Origin: Pelobates cultripes
Lineage: Eukaryota > Chordata > Amphibia > Anura > Pelobatidae
NCBI GenBank assembly: GCA_933207985.1
Contig: OW240912.1
Location: 78,000,199-78,064,198, forward strand
DNA: 64,000 bases
Direction: 5' to 3'
A model generated the notes under the pieces. That model was not told the DNA's origin. It was given only the letters and a program-made list of their open reading frames with translations, and did not search any database. Position 1 is the first letter of the stretch. The number at the start of each line of letters is the position of its first letter. Below, piece after piece: positions 1 to 11,729 of this stretch. The position numbers and the translations under genes were made by a program.

Positions 1-805
1 GGACTTCATCTGTTGTCATTGCAAGTGCTTCACCCGACTCAGATCAGTCATCAGCAGGGTATATAAACACAGCCTCGTCTAGGGCGGCAAAAATCCTTGC
101 ATTGGCCCTGCCTATGAATCCATGAAGATATGTAGGAGGGGCTAGAATTGTTCAGTGCTTTATAGGTATGGATTAGTACTTTGAATTGACTCCTATAGGA
201 TACAGAAAGCCAATGTAAGGACTGACAGAGGGGTGAGGTGTGAGCAGACCAACTAGAGAGGAAAATCATTTATTACAGACTGTAGCGGGGCAATACCAAT
301 TAGGAGAGGGTTACAATAATCAATGTGAGAAATTACTAGAGCGTGGACTAGGTCCTTAGTAGTACCTTGTGGGGCGCATGTGGGCTATGTTTTTAATGTG
401 GAATCTACAGGATTTGGTAACAGACTTGATGTGAGACTCAAAGGAGAGGCCAGAATCAAGTATAACGCCAAGACAGCATGCTTGCAAGGATGGACCAATG
501 TTGGTACCACTACCTTGAAGGGAGAGCGAAAGAGGAGGATCAGTATTAGGAGGGGTAAAGACAAAGAGTTTAGTTTTAGAGAGATTGAGTTTCAAAAAAC
601 AGGAGGACATCCAGTCAGAGATGGAAGGCAAGCAGTGACACATTGCAGGGGAGAGGTCCAGGGAGGAGAGATATATCTGGGTGTTATTGGCGTCCAGGTG
701 GTAGTGGAATCCAAATGAGGTTATAGGTTTGCCAAGAGAGGCAGTGTAAAGAGAAAATTGAAGGGGACAAAGAATGGAGCCTTGGGGGAATCCAGCCATT
801 CTCAA
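1..805 (-). pseudogene. CR1/L2-like LINE reverse transcriptase fragment
   Basis: Minus-strand translation of 805-356 gives a non-LTR reverse transcriptase palm: [16 protein letters not shown] (motif B-like, usually GVPQGSxLGPLLF), then [12 protein letters not shown] where the family has YADDTQ, then [20 protein letters not shown] second block (269-51) reads LCQSLHWLSVSYRSQFKVLIHTYKAL, the thumb/C-terminal motif of CR1/L2/Rex LINEs. The two blocks are separated by a frameshift or stop. The catalytic aspartates are replaced by asparagines, so the copy is dead. It runs off the left edge and is joined on the right to a MITE remnant. The clade (CR1, L2 or Rex1) is not resolved. Confidence 0.75.
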
Positions 806-1041
806 TGCTTTCCTATGGACGTTGGCGTCTTCTCACTGTGAAAATCACAGTGAGAAGCGCGGAAGTGCCTCTAGCGGCTGTCACTGAGACAGCCACTAGA
901 GGCTGGATTAACCCATATGTAAACATAGCAGTTTCTCTGAAACTGCTATGTTCACAGCTGCAGGGTTAACCCTAGAGGGACCTGGCACCCAGACCACTTC
1001 ATTGAGCTGAAGTGGTCTGGGTGTCTATATTGGTCCTTTAA
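795..1041 (+). mobile_element. TTAA hairpin-array MITE, left-truncated copy
   Basis: This contains the consecutive palindromes of the family also found at 26215-26675, 51296-51572 and 60552-61045: a hairpin at 829-857 (CTTCTCACTGTGAAAATCAC and complement), one around 872-903 (CCTCTAGCGGCTGTCA arms), one around 922-952 (ATAGCAGTTTCTCTGAAACT), and a last one around 985-1022 (CCCAGACCACTTC arms). It ends in TGGTCCTTTAA. The left terminus (TTAAAGGACCACTATAG in other copies) is missing. The TTAA terminal structure resembles the Xenopus T2 MITE group as I remember it; the assignment is by pattern only. Confidence 0.7.
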
Positions 1042-1117
1042 CCCCTTAAGGACACATGACATGTGCGACCTGTTATGATTCCCTTTTATTCCAGAAGTTT
1101 GGTCCTTAAGGGGTTAA
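1038..1117. mobile_element. 80-bp TTAA palindromic MITE, copy 1
   Basis: A short, nearly palindromic unit bounded by TTAACCCCTTAAGGA on both sides, with ATGACATGTG inside. Copies with the same ends and length occur at 36239-36318 and 36557-36635. Its left TTAA (1038-1041) is also the right TTAA of the preceding hairpin-array MITE, so the two abut on one shared target tetranucleotide. Confidence 0.75.
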
Positions 1118-1485
1118 ACTTACTGAAGTGGCTATACTGTCTGGAGCGTCCTGGAGATGTCCTTCAATTCAGTGCTAAAATATTTTTAATGTTTTAATGC
1201 TAAGGAAGGGTCATTAGCAGGCCATCCCCTCTGTGTTTGGGCTAATGAGAAAGTATAAATCTGAGCAGCAATGGGCTACTGTAATTGGCTTAGAGTGTCA
1301 GCTGCTTTCAACCTATCACAGCTTACATTGACCAATACTCCAGATAAACCATCAGTAGTGAATCTGTGATGGTCCAATTCAATACAATATCATCTAGATT
1401 TACGCAGGTCCCACACAATCGTAAGGCCCACACTTGGGATGTATTTTTGATATGTGGGGGGAGGGCACTAAACTGCTGGTGCCTG

Positions 1486-1685
1486 GGCTGGGAGGGCTGG
1501 CAGCTCATGCTGGGCTGGGAGGGCTGGCAGCTCATGCTGGGCTGGGAGGGCTTGCTGCTGGTGCCTTGCCTGGGAGGGCTGGCTGCTCATGCTGGGCTGG
1601 GAGGGCTTGCTGCTGGTGGCTGGGCTGGGAAGGCTGGCTGCTCCTGCTGGGCTAGGAAGGATTGCTGCTGGTGGCTGGGCTTGCT
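1486..1685. repeat. 27-bp GC-rich minisatellite
   Basis: About seven diverging tandem copies of a 27-bp unit such as CTGGGCTGGGAGGGCTGGCA plus GCTCATG. Because 27 is divisible by three, every frame stays open and encodes Gly/Trp/Leu-rich or Pro/Ser/Gln-rich repeats. That open frame is a by-product of the repeat and not evidence of a gene. Confidence 0.85.
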
Positions 1686-1755
1686 GCGCGGCAGGGCGTG
1701 CAGGCAGGCAGGCAGGCAGAGTTGTGGCAGCGAGGGAGCTGTATTCCTCCTGTTC

Positions 1756-1828
1756 AGCTCCCTCGCGCACCACTCAGTGATACCAGGAGCCGGAGTGACG
1801 TCATATCAGTGCAGGGCGCGAGGGAGCT
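1756..1828. repeat. Inverted repeat related to the hAT insert at 45.9 kb
   Basis: AGCTCCCTCGCGC at 1756-1768 is repeated in inverse as GCGCGAGGGAGCT at 1816-1828, around a core with CCGGAGTGACGTCATAT. The same AGCTCCCTCGCGCG / CGAGGGAGCT arms and GGAGCC...GTCATAT core occur in the long hairpin at 45987-46145, suggesting a degraded member of the same non-autonomous hAT family. No ends or target duplication were recognised here. Confidence 0.5.
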
Positions 1829-2029
1829 GATCTCCCCCCGGCCGCAATGTGAGAATTTGAACGTCTCGGGGGGAGGAGTGGGGCCTTGTTAGCCTTGTGG
1901 GAAATATACCATTGGGCCACAGACAGCTGCACTGGCCCAGGGGGCTGCAAGATAAGAGTGACCGGCATTCTGACAGGAAGCTGCTTGCTGAGAGCAACAG
2001 ATACAGATGATCCTCTACCACAGTCAGTG

Positions 2030-2270
2030 CGGCCACACTACATGTAGGTAAGCAGGGGGAATAGTAACACAAAAGAGACGGGGGGAGAGGCACATACACA
2101 AAAAAATGAGCACGAGAAATGGAAAAGAGACACAAAAAGAGTCGAGGGGAAAAGACACACAAAAAGGCATGGGAAAATGGAAAATAGACTCACAAAAGGG
2201 GCTGAGATGGGAAAAAGAAGACATATAAAAGGGGCTGGGGGGAAGGAACACAATGAATGGAACATTTGAT
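2030..2270. repeat. Degenerate purine-rich tandem array
   Basis: Loose repetition of a unit of about 40-45 bp of the type AAGAGACACAAAAAG...GGGGAAAAGACACAC. The antisense reads as low-complexity Ser/Phe/Pro. Nothing coding was recognised between here and 2640 apart from an (AT)n run at 2487-2502. Confidence 0.5.
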
Positions 2271-2650
2271 GGAACATTCTTGTCATGCAATTATATCTGA
2301 TATCCACTAGATGTCGCTTGTCAATAACATAAACAGAAATCAATTCTTGTACAGTTTATTATAATTTACATGGAGCTAAAGCTTTACTGTGACTTTGGAA
2401 CTAGACCAGAGGCATCATACACATTTGTTCTGGAGGGTTAAATTGTCCACTGAAATAGGTATGGAGGGCCAAATGCATAAAAAAAATATATATATATATA
2501 CACACGAACAAACAAATAAAAACAGGCACAACTTTACATAATGTCATAAATGTAATTTCTTTCTTTCCTACAACAATAAAAAAGGAGCTTTTGTGTGTAG
2601 TGTTGGAGTTTGTATGCCGTTGTGTATTTGTATGTACTATTGCTCTTTGA

Positions 2651-3025
2651 ATACAGTGTTGCAGGCCCGGACTGGCCATCGGGCAAATGCCCGCTGGGCT
2701 GGGACGGCCATGGTGCGAGGCCGGCAAAGGAGATTACCGGATCTCCCCTGCCGGAGCATGCTGGACAGCTCCGGCCCTAAGAGGGACCACTGCCACTGGT
2801 TGGAGGAAAGATTTTGTGAATCCGTGCCAGGCAGCCTACCTGTCTCCACCTCGCGAGCTCTGATATTTTCAGAGCGTTGCCATGGAAACCTGCGGCAAGG
2901 CTCGGTAATACCTGCGCTCATGAGAAGCATGGTCTGTACCCTGCGTAGGTACAGACCGAATAACCTGCTGGCTGGACCACCAGGGATCGTCATCAGCATG
3001 CTCCCCTCTACCCCAGCAAGGTAAT
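2651..3025 (+). mobile_element. hAT-like repeat with CAGGCCCGGACTGG terminus
   Basis: Starts CAGGCCCGGACTGGCCATC, a hAT-like terminus starting with CAG. A related start (TAGGCCCGGACTAGACATC) occurs at 55399, followed in both cases by CGGATCTCCCCTG/ATCTCCCCTGTCGGCCC-like sequence. A 9-bp hairpin (GGTCTGTAC...GTACAGACC) lies near 2932-2960. The right terminus and target duplication were not identified, so this is probably truncated. Confidence 0.5.
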
Positions 3026-3040
3026 AAGAGGGAGGGGAGA

Positions 3041-3043
3041 GCA

Positions 3044-3074
<31 letters not shown>

Positions 3075-3515
3075 AATTAATTAAGCAGCCATTATACCCC
3101 CTATTAACCCACTACACCCTCTGCCATCTTATCCCCTATTAACCCACTACACCCCCTGCCATCATACCCACTACACCCCCTGCCACCTTGCCCCCTACTG
3201 ACACACTACACCCCCTGCACTTACACACAACAGTCTCTATACCACTTATATACACCTCTTGCACTCACACACACTACGCACACGCGATACCCCTTTAAAT
3301 ACACACACTACATCTCTTGCACTTACACACACACATTATACTCACATATACACAAACTCTAAACATACACTACACTTTCTGCACTCTCTATACCCCTTAT
3401 AAACATACACTACACGCCCTGCACTTATACACTACACACTCTATATCCCTTATACACACCACACCCCCATGCATTCACACACACGCCATACACACACTAC
3501 GCTATATATGCATAC
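3041..3515. repeat. (TA)n followed by CA-rich degenerate minisatellite
   Basis: A pure (TA)n tract at about 3044-3070, then imperfect repeats of CCACTACACCCCCTGCCAT (about 3105-3215) that decay into ACACACTACA/TATACAC-rich sequence to about 3515. The Thr/His-rich open frame here is a repeat artefact. Confidence 0.8.
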
Positions 3516-3844
3516 ACACACAATTAGAATTTACTTTGGATTATTATCAATTCTCACTTTAGTGAATGCTTCTTTGATAATCACCTTTAATTTGTGTTGA
3601 ACTTTTTCATGAGCTGCTCAGTTTTCTTTTAAATGTATATTTTAGCAATTGCAGTTCAGACAAGGCAAAGTCAGGACAAATATAGCAAATAAGGAGGAGA
3701 AATAGAAACATTGTCTCATTTAGTCTACTTTTGAGACTTAAAGTACAGAGCTTATAACAATGATTGACAGGGAGATAAGATAGATGTGCCTATTTGTATG
3801 GTAAAGAGTTGTGGATCTTTGCATTAAGATAATTTTAATTAAAA

Positions 3845-4500
3845 TAATTACAGTGCCTGTTGGTTGCAAGGATCTAGCAACAGCTATATGCACTACCTGC
3901 ATAGCAAGCCTAGCTAATTTTAATTTAATTTATAAGGGAGGGACCTATAGTCCCCCACCCATTTGCGACAGACGGGGGCCCTAAGTGATGAGAGGGGACT
4001 AATTGTCCCTCCCCAGCCCCCATCCATTGATGACGGGTGGGGGCTAATAGTATAAATAACTAGTCCCTCAAGTGACTAGGGGTCCGCAAGCCACTAGTAA
4101 CATAACCCCAAACCCCTATTCAGCCTCCCCCCAATAAATAAATAAATAAATACTCTAACTACACCCCTTACCCTAATAATAGTGGGGGGATGGAGGGGCA
4201 GAGGGGGGAGGGGGCAGCAATAAACTAAATACATGAACAAAAAAAAAAAGAATACATACCATTAGGTCTTCTTTTTCAAACCCCCTGCAGGCAGTGCTTT
4301 GGACTGCCAATGCAGTCATGTGATTGCAATGTAATCACAATCACATTGCCTAGAAGGGCTGGATTTGCGGAAGGGGGACTACCTGGGTTGTCAGGCAGTC
4401 TCCCCTAATCGGGATCACCGGGGTAGGTAAGTAGGGCTGTAGGGGCTGCAAACCGTTAGGGCGTACTATACCTCCCTAATGGTTTTTAAACCCATTTAGC
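3845..4500. repeat. Interspersed repeat family shared with 57.9 kb
   Basis: GCAAGGATCTAGCAACAG followed by CACTACCTGCATAGCAAG at 3868-3910 is found in inverse orientation at about 57950-58005. The following C-rich and G-rich text (ACCTATAGTCCCCCACCC, GGGGGGATGGAGGGGCAG), an (AATA)n tract near 4133-4151 and an A-rich run at 4239 have no recognisable coding content. I cannot assign the repeat class. Confidence 0.45.
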
Positions 4501-5187
4501 GCAGGAAGGCATTAACCGTTATGGGGTTAATCTGTATTTTGTTTATATTTTGGTCTTTAAGGCAGCACCACTACTGTTCAAGGTGTGACGACCAATTCCC
4601 TTTTTTTTTTTTACTTTAACTCTTGTTTAGAAAGAACTGTTAGTAGGTAAATTAATCCATTCTTTCATTTAGCAATCATTTAGGACATTAAACATTGGGA
4701 CATAGCAGTTTTCTTGAATTTACAAACAGAGGAAATAAAAAAAAAAATTTGATAGGAATAGGAACTTTTTAGAAAATGTTTGTTTTGGTTTTTAATCTGT
4801 GTTAATAGTTATATGTACAGGAAGTGGCCAAACTTTTACTTCATGGGGAATTCTACAATCATGAAACATAAATGTAATTTATATGAGTTTGTAAACCAGG
4901 TGAACTTGATAGGGGAACTAGATGTAGCTTTCATGGGACAGTACACCGATCAGCTTACCTGTCCTTGGCTATAGACATAGTCTAGCACCCAAGAAGATTC
5001 TGAGTGTTTGTTTTTGGCTAAATCACAATTCATGGTTGGCGAAACAGTCAAAAAAGCAAAAGCTGAGTTGGCACAAAAGTGAATTGTGATGCAAATAAAA
5101 CGGACAATGGATGTGCCATTTTTTTTGTTTTGTACATAGGGGCCTGGGCACAGGTACCCACCTGTGCCACCATCTTTGGCCATCAGG
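4501..5187. other. No gene or classified repeat recognised
   Basis: AT-rich unique-looking sequence with short homopolymer runs (T at 4590, A at 4737). No convincing ORF, splice-flanked exon or transposon end was seen. Confidence 0.5.
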
Positions 5188-5189
5188 CA

Positions 5190-5482
5190 GTGGCGTACAC
5201 ACAATCCATGGGGCCCCGGTGCGAAACTGATCCGTGGGCCAACCCCTCCCCTGATCCATGCCCCCCCATCCCTCCTGACGCATACACACAGACACACACA
5301 CACACATACATACACCCCTCGACAGACACATACACACAGACAGACACACAGACACATACATACACACACACACACACACAGAGACACATACAAAGACACA
5401 CACACACATACAGAGACACACATACAGAGACACACACACACACATACATACGGGGCCCCATGGATTGTGTGTACGCCACTGC
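5190..5482. mobile_element. hAT-like termini around an ACAC minisatellite
   Basis: Left end CAGTGGCGTACACACAATCC at about 5190 is mirrored by GGATTGTGTGTACGCCACTG ending at about 5482, forming inverted termini of about 30 bp that begin with CAGTGG, as in many hAT MITEs. A second copy of the right terminus ends at about 5639, inside the minisatellite. No 8-bp target duplication can be called because the right flank is simple repeat. Confidence 0.6.
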
Positions 5483-6020
5483 ATACATAGACACACACAC
5501 ATACAGAGACACACGTACATACAGACACACACACATACATACAGAGACACACACAAATACATACAGAGAGACACAGACACACATACATAGACACACACCC
5601 ATAAATACAGGGCCCCATGGATTGTGTGTACACCACTGCATACATAGACACACACACACACATACAGAGACACACACAAATACATACAGAGAGACACACA
5701 AATACATACAGACACACACACACATACAGAGACACAGACACCACATATAGAGACACACAGACACACACATATAGAGACACACATACACACACATACAAAT
5801 AGACACAGACACACACATACAGAGAGACACAGACACACATACAGAGAGACACAGACACACATAGAGACTCTGACACACACATACAGACACACACATACAG
5901 AGAGACACAGACACACACATACAAAGACACAGAGACACACATACAGACACACACACATACAGAGACACACACACAAAGACACACACATATAAAAACACAG
6001 ACACACACACATATAGACAA
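5275..6020. repeat. ACAGAC/ACAC minisatellite (about 745 bp)
   Basis: Alternating CA-rich blocks such as ACACATACAGAGACACACAC over about 745 bp. A higher-order step is visible: a block of about 157 bp ending in the hAT terminus (GATTGTGTGTAC...CCACTG) occurs at 5326-5482 and again at 5483-5639. Long antisense open frames of Cys-Val-Ser repeats are products of the dinucleotide period. Confidence 0.9.
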
Positions 6021-6558
6021 TGTTTCCTACCTTGTGACTTTCCCTGGGGTTCAGTGGGGGCTAAGCCTGATGGGAGTCAGAGTTCCCACTCTGACTCCCT
6101 CCTCCTTCCTCCCGCGCGGGCTCTCAGTATGCTGGGAGGAGTGACTGGGGAATCACTTCCTCCCAGCAATGATGTAATCACAGGGGGCCCGGTCACGCTG
6201 TTAAAGTGCCCAGCGCAGACTGGGCCCCCTCACAATCCATATTCATCGGGTGGTTCTGACAGCATGGGCCACCCGAGGTACCTCTCTATATGCGGCCCCA
6301 ATGGTCTGCCGTGTGGGCCGGGGCCGCAAAACGTGGCAACTGGTACCCGGTCGCAGGTGTCCGCAGGGCAGCCAGGCCCCCTGGAGTGCCGGGCCCGGTC
6401 ACAGCTGCGACCTCTTCGACCGCGGTATGTACGCAACTGCCATCAGGGGCTTCAATTCAAAGAACAGGGATGGACCGATATCTGTTTGTTGTTCAAAACG
6501 CTGCGTTTTTTATATTCCTTAAATCATTACATCATTTATTACTGTACTGCATGTACCA
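6021..6558. other. GC-rich unclassified segment
   Basis: CpG-containing sequence with overlapping short open frames in several phases and no recognisable protein. It holds GGGCCCCCTCACAATCCATAT near 6222, which resembles the hAT terminus at 5190, so it may be the remainder of that element. No exon-like structure was seen. Confidence 0.4.
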
Positions 6559-7580
6559 TGTAACGGATCCCCTATACTCCGACTGAGTATATCCGCTGTA
6601 GTTCTCCCAAATCCCAAGTGAAGCAGTGATTAAAGCTCTGAGCTACCCAAACATCAGCCTAGACTTGATGAAGGGTATGTTTTATTCTGGCCAGATGGCC
6701 TGCTTTTATACACATCAGGGATACAGTCAATCATGCCCATAACACTCCCACAACACGCCCAGAACACTCCCACAACATGCCCATGGATTTCTTAGTCAGC
6801 ATGACTGTGCATAAAAACATAAAATATTAAAAATACATAAAAATCATATAAGACATTGAGGAACCCCCACAAATGTTACATTGTTAGATAGCCCTGACCT
6901 GACCGCCCAAGTTCTCCAAATAGTGCTCAACATGGATCATGTTGTGTAGAGGAAATGCCACTGTATTCAAGTTCTGACCAGCCGCACACATGGTCCTATG
7001 CCAAAATCAGTTCCAGGGCATTTGGTGCTTTTGCCGGTCAACTTTCGGGAGCTCCTGTGGCCACAATACGGGGTGCTTCACCTGGCTCTTAGGTAGCATT
7101 TGTTCCGCTTAGTCTCAGGCACCTTCTCTCCAAAGAGGGCTCTCCTGGCGGATTTCAAAGTGGTTCAAAACCACGAACCAAGTTGTCCAGGAACTGCACG
7201 GTCACCTCATGCTGAAAACAGTTCCATAACATTCGCGGCTAAGTCCCGCTGAGGTGACCGGGAACCCACCAAGTCCTCATGCTGAAATTAGTTCCATAGC
7301 GGTCGCAGCTAAGTACCACTGGGACTATTCCTGGGTTTGATTCACGCGAACGGCCGCCAGAGAGCCAGCTTTGGGTTCCATTCGCATGAAGGGAAAGTGC
7401 TGAACCAGGGGCACCCAGTGCAAGCTACGGTTGGGTAGATTTAACTTCCTAACAGGGTCCTTGTATATGGTCTTTGTATATGGCCCATAGTCGGTGGGCA
7501 GGAGGCCAGCTCCTATACTCCTCCATGAATTTGTGGCAAACGTAGAGGCCAAGGAGCATTTCTCACATACCATATTATGA
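6559..7580 (-). mobile_element. Candidate LTR (minus orientation)
   Basis: On the minus strand a TATAAAAG box (about 6705-6712) is followed by AATAAAACATACCC (about 6677-6690) and an end reading GGGGATCCGTTACA (6559-6572), the order expected of U3-TATA, R-polyA signal and U5 ending in CA. Upstream U3 would contain two imperfect direct repeats of about 50 bp (7207-7255 and 7279-7322; CCTCATGCTGAAA...AGTTCCATA...GCTAAGT). No second LTR, primer-binding site, pol or target duplication was found. Confidence 0.35.
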
Positions 7581-9589
7581 ATTAATATATCACAGCCTGG
7601 GATTATTGCTTTCGTACAGGTTTATGCTTGAGTTGAAGTCCCTGGTCTTATTCCCACCAAACAGCTTTCTTAGATATACAGCTACTCTTTGAAGCTAGAG
7701 ATTTGATTCTAGATAATCAATATATAATTGACCTATTCCATTCCTGGTTTTGTATATATATTTCATGGTTCCTTTGGCTGCCTCACTAAGGCTTAACAAA
7801 GACCGTGTGGGGGAGATTTGCTGTAGAATATTGCAGATTCCATTCACACTTTAGAGATGGTGTCTGGATTGAGCATATGTGACAGATGGTATCGATAAGT
7901 CACATGACTTTCTCTGTCTGAGAATTCTGGAATGTGGTTTTGAGGAGTCATACAAATATCCTTTTTTTATTGGTTAAACAACACAAAGACATGATTCGTC
8001 ACATACATCCTTTATTTAATTGGAATTTTGGGGGAACTTCTCTGATTATATGGGTGATGAGTACCCTAGTTTAACCCCAGTTTATAAAAGTGCTGATTTC
8101 TTTGAGAAATCAACACATTTATAAATTTGCTAGGGAACTCCCCCCTGGTTGTCAAACAGCCAGGGAGGATTCCTTCCTACTTCCGTTGGCTCTACTTGAG
8201 CGTGCCTGACTCCCCATCCTTCACAAACCTCACACCAGCTCCTCTGTTGCAGACGGGCACAAGTGCAAACGAGTCGCCTTGTGTGCACGCATGTGCACAC
8301 ACATGCATGCATATGCACATGACCACCAAGTCAGAGGCTTCTCAATGAAAAACAAAAATGCTATTTTCCTGTGAAGACTGAAAGTCTATTCCAGAAAAAA
8401 AGGGGAGGGCTTACAAAGGCTGCAGTTCATAAGAACTGCAAACTCCTTTAAGATATACCCCCAATGAATACATGCATGAAAATTCATTTGCATTGGGGTT
8501 ATATCTACTAAACAGTGATTTTTTTTTTCTTTTACGAGGTGGCAATGGAGGGCTCCTTTAAGGTAGATATTAGCTCCACCCACTGTGTTTTTGTGTAAAT
8601 TACCATCTGCTGTTGAATATCTATCATCCTGTAACATCCTTTGCTATGCCATTATATATTAGTAATTGTAAACAGAATAAATCTAAAGAAAAGGTCAATC
8701 TGACACATATCAATGTTCCTAACTGACAAACAGTAGAACAGTTATAATGTATGGTGAGCCACCAAAAAAGAAGAAACAAGAGAAATATCTATTATGAAAA
8801 GGTTTTTTTCGACATTTTTCAATGCATTCTGTTCTAAAAATGTGAAAGGGGAGAAGTTTCTGTTGGAACATTTATGCTGGTTCCAATGGTTTCCATAGTG
8901 ATTGCCCCATTTTCAGTACATAAGACCACTTTTGAGAACAGAACACTTTTATAAAACTCCCCCATGTATGAAAACTTTGCCAAATCTTTTTATTTCTTTT
9001 TTAAAAAATATATATATATAAATAACTGTGACAAATGAAGCATTGTTACTTGTATTAATTTAATACTAGGGATCTGTGGATTAGGGGAAGGTGCTCTCAT
9101 AATAAACATGTATTCCACCAAGTCATGTGAGACATGGAAGTGCTCTTTAAGTTCTTGTCGTATACATTACTAATTGAGAAACTCCAGAATACATTTGAGC
9201 AATGTTTTGCAAGCAAGGTGCGTGGGCGAAGTTTTGAGTGTCTTTTTACAACATGCAAGAACTTTTGAAATTCTCAAGGTGAAATAGTCTTTTATGTCAA
9301 TTTGTGCATTTTCATCATGCTGGTAAGTGCAAAAGTTAATGTATTTTTATAAAAACCTGTTTGCCAGTTTGTAAGGTAGTATGGTCAAGTTCGGAAATAG
9401 TCCCTGAAGGAGCTTTATTTTTCTCAGGTAATTCTAAGTAACAATATACAACTTGCTTATTAAAGGTTCTCTCCTGATTCAGTTTTTAAAATGTTTTACA
9501 GATTAAACATAAAAATGTAATATATACATATATATTCACCTTTTAAGTTCCTGTGTTGGTGCAGATCCCTGGTTGGTGCCTTTAGGGAT
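7581..9589. other. No gene recognised
   Basis: AT-rich sequence with a short CA/TG block near 8290-8325 and an (AT)n tract at 9009-9022. No supported exon or transposon was found. Confidence 0.5.
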
Positions 9590-11340
9590 CTAACATGTAT
9601 TCCAAATTATTTAAAGAGAGGGACCCCCAGAAATCAACATCAGCCCCAGGAGTATCATATTTTAAAATGGACACTTGCATTGCCCTGCACCACAAATCCA
9701 TTCCCTTAATCTGCCTAAACATTATATCCCAAGTCTTTAACGTTGCCCTTGTTATGGGAAGTTTTTTTCCAGATTTTAGGGCACAAATTATGAGGTAACC
9801 GTAAAAGTTCTTTAAATATGGAAGTAACTTTTCTTTTTCAATTAACCACAGGCAGATCGGCAGTCAGATTAAACTTAAAGGACTGTGCTGCATTCATTGA
9901 AAAATATTACCTTTGAAAAATCAGGTACCCCAAAACCACCATTCACTCTGAAATGTTGCAGTATAGACAATTCCATCCTAGTAGGTTTGCCTGAGCAGGT
10001 ATACTTTATTATAGCTGAATTAAGTTTCCTAAAAAAGGAAAGTGGGATGGATAGTGGGATGGCCCTTAAAAGGTATAATATTATTGGAAGAATATCATCG
10101 TTAATGAATGTATCTTACCCAGCCAAGATATCTCCAGCTCCCTCCATCTGTCCTTTTCCTGTGCATGCATGTTCAACAGGTATTTGGTTAAGTTAATGCC
10201 CAAATAAGCCACAACATAAAACATAAAAGGGCAAAGCCTGAGTCTTTGTTTGATTGGATTTATAATAGGGCACATCTCCAAATTGTTTTTAAATGTGCAT
10301 CAAGGAATAAAGATAAGCAACTGGGTTCCTTAAAGACAAAAGTACATCATCTACAAGGAGCCCAATCTTATGAGTAATACCACCAATTGCAACACCCTCT
10401 ATTCCTAATTAATTTGGCCAGGAGTTCCATCGCCAGAATAAAATAATAAAGATGTCAGGGGATAACCCTGTCTTGTGCCATTAGTAAGTGGAAAATGTTC
10501 TGAGATGACACCCATGGCTGAAACCCTAGCTGTGGGATGATGATACAGAGGAAATATTGAATTTACTAATGGAGTCGTAAAACCAAATTTGAATAAAACC
10601 TCTTTCAAGTATCACCAGTGTATTCTATTGAATGCCTTCTCTACATCCAATGAAAGAAGCAAAGAAGGCTCACAATCTGTTCTAATTTGGTGAATAATAT
10701 TGATAAACCTTCTAGGTCTTGTCTATCTAACACAAATCCAACCTGACAATTTTTTACACATTTAGGTATTATTTTGGCCAACCTAGTAGCCAAAACTTTG
10801 CCGTACACTTCAGTATCATTGTTGTGCAAAGACATAGGCCGACAATTAGCACATTTATTTGGATCCTTACTCAGTTTGGGAATAGTCACATTCTAGGTGC
10901 ACAGTACTTCACAGGGCATCCCACCTTTATTCCAATTCAAATTATATAGCCGAGTTAATTATGGGGCCAAAATAGTTGAAATAGTCCTATAGTAGTGTAT
11001 GGTAAAACCATCCGGACCTGGTGCCTTACCAGTAGGAGTATTTTTAATTGCCTCCAACACTTAATGCTAGGTTATAGCTAAATCTAGGTCTCCAATTTAT
11101 CTTGAAACATTTTTCAGTAGCTGCATTTTATTTAAAAAATATCTAATTGTGTCCAAATTAGGTTGACTGATGTTTGGGTCCGAATTAAGACTGTAAAGGG
11201 ATTTATAGTACTCTGCAAATAAATTGCAAATTTTGGTTGGATGTAGTATTTTTCCCCAGCTATCATTTACAAGGTGTTCAATCCTAGATTGAACCATCTT
11301 GTGTCTCAATTTGGAGGCAAGCATCGATGAGGCTTTATTT
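9590..11340 (-). pseudogene. L1/Tx1-like LINE ORF2 remains
   Basis: Read right to left on the minus strand, the pieces follow L1/Tx1 ORF2 order. 11324-11097 resembles the linker before RT (LFAEYYKSLYS). 10889-10641 is RT motif 1-2 (KDPNKCANCRPMSLHNND, VLATRLAKIIP, QVGFVLDRQ). 10608-10405 is motif B (LTNGTRQGYPLTSLLF, usually NGTRQGCPLSPLLF). 10281-10081 is the post-palm segment (YLGINLTKYL, RWRELEISWLGKIHSLTM). Frames change several times and the catalytic palm is interrupted, so it is a dead 5'- and 3'-incomplete copy. No poly(A) tail or target duplication was found. Confidence 0.8.
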
Positions 11341-11729
11341 CCTTTAGAGTAAAAAATTTCTTAAACGTTTCAACATCAAACTCGTACGAGCCAGTGTGTT
11401 TTTATGTATTCCTTTTACATGTGCTGTGAGCCGTGTTAACTAGGAGCCAGCTACTGAACATTGAGTATTACTGCAATACCTTTATAATTAACATTTGGTT
11501 TTGGGTTTATCACCTAAACGTCTATTTCATACTGCTCTACTCTTTTCTATATTTCTTCCTGTTTTGATTCTGTTTTATGTGTTAGGGGTATAACTCATTG
11601 AGTGTGTCAGCAGCATTATATAAAAAAATTCATACCAACTCCAGGTATATGAAATTTTTAAAGAGCGCTCCAAAATTAAATTACTTTAATGAGGGGGGTG
11701 GGCCATATTTATTCCCATGATCTAAGTCA
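11341..11729. other. No gene recognised
   Basis: AT-rich sequence between the L1-like fragment and the next repeat. From about 11733 a CAAGCATGTCAAACTCAAAG motif resembles the start of a vertebrate hAT-type MITE, but no matching right end was found. Confidence 0.4.

Noticed and set aside
1323..1892. Overlapping open frames on both strands rich in Gly/Trp or Pro/Ser
   Set aside because: They are produced by a 27-bp tandem repeat, which preserves reading frame in all phases.
4950..6020. Long minus-strand open frames (up to 356 codons) of Cys-Val-Ser repeats
   Set aside because: They coincide with the CA/GA minisatellite, whose period keeps frames open; composition is purely repetitive and no domain is present.
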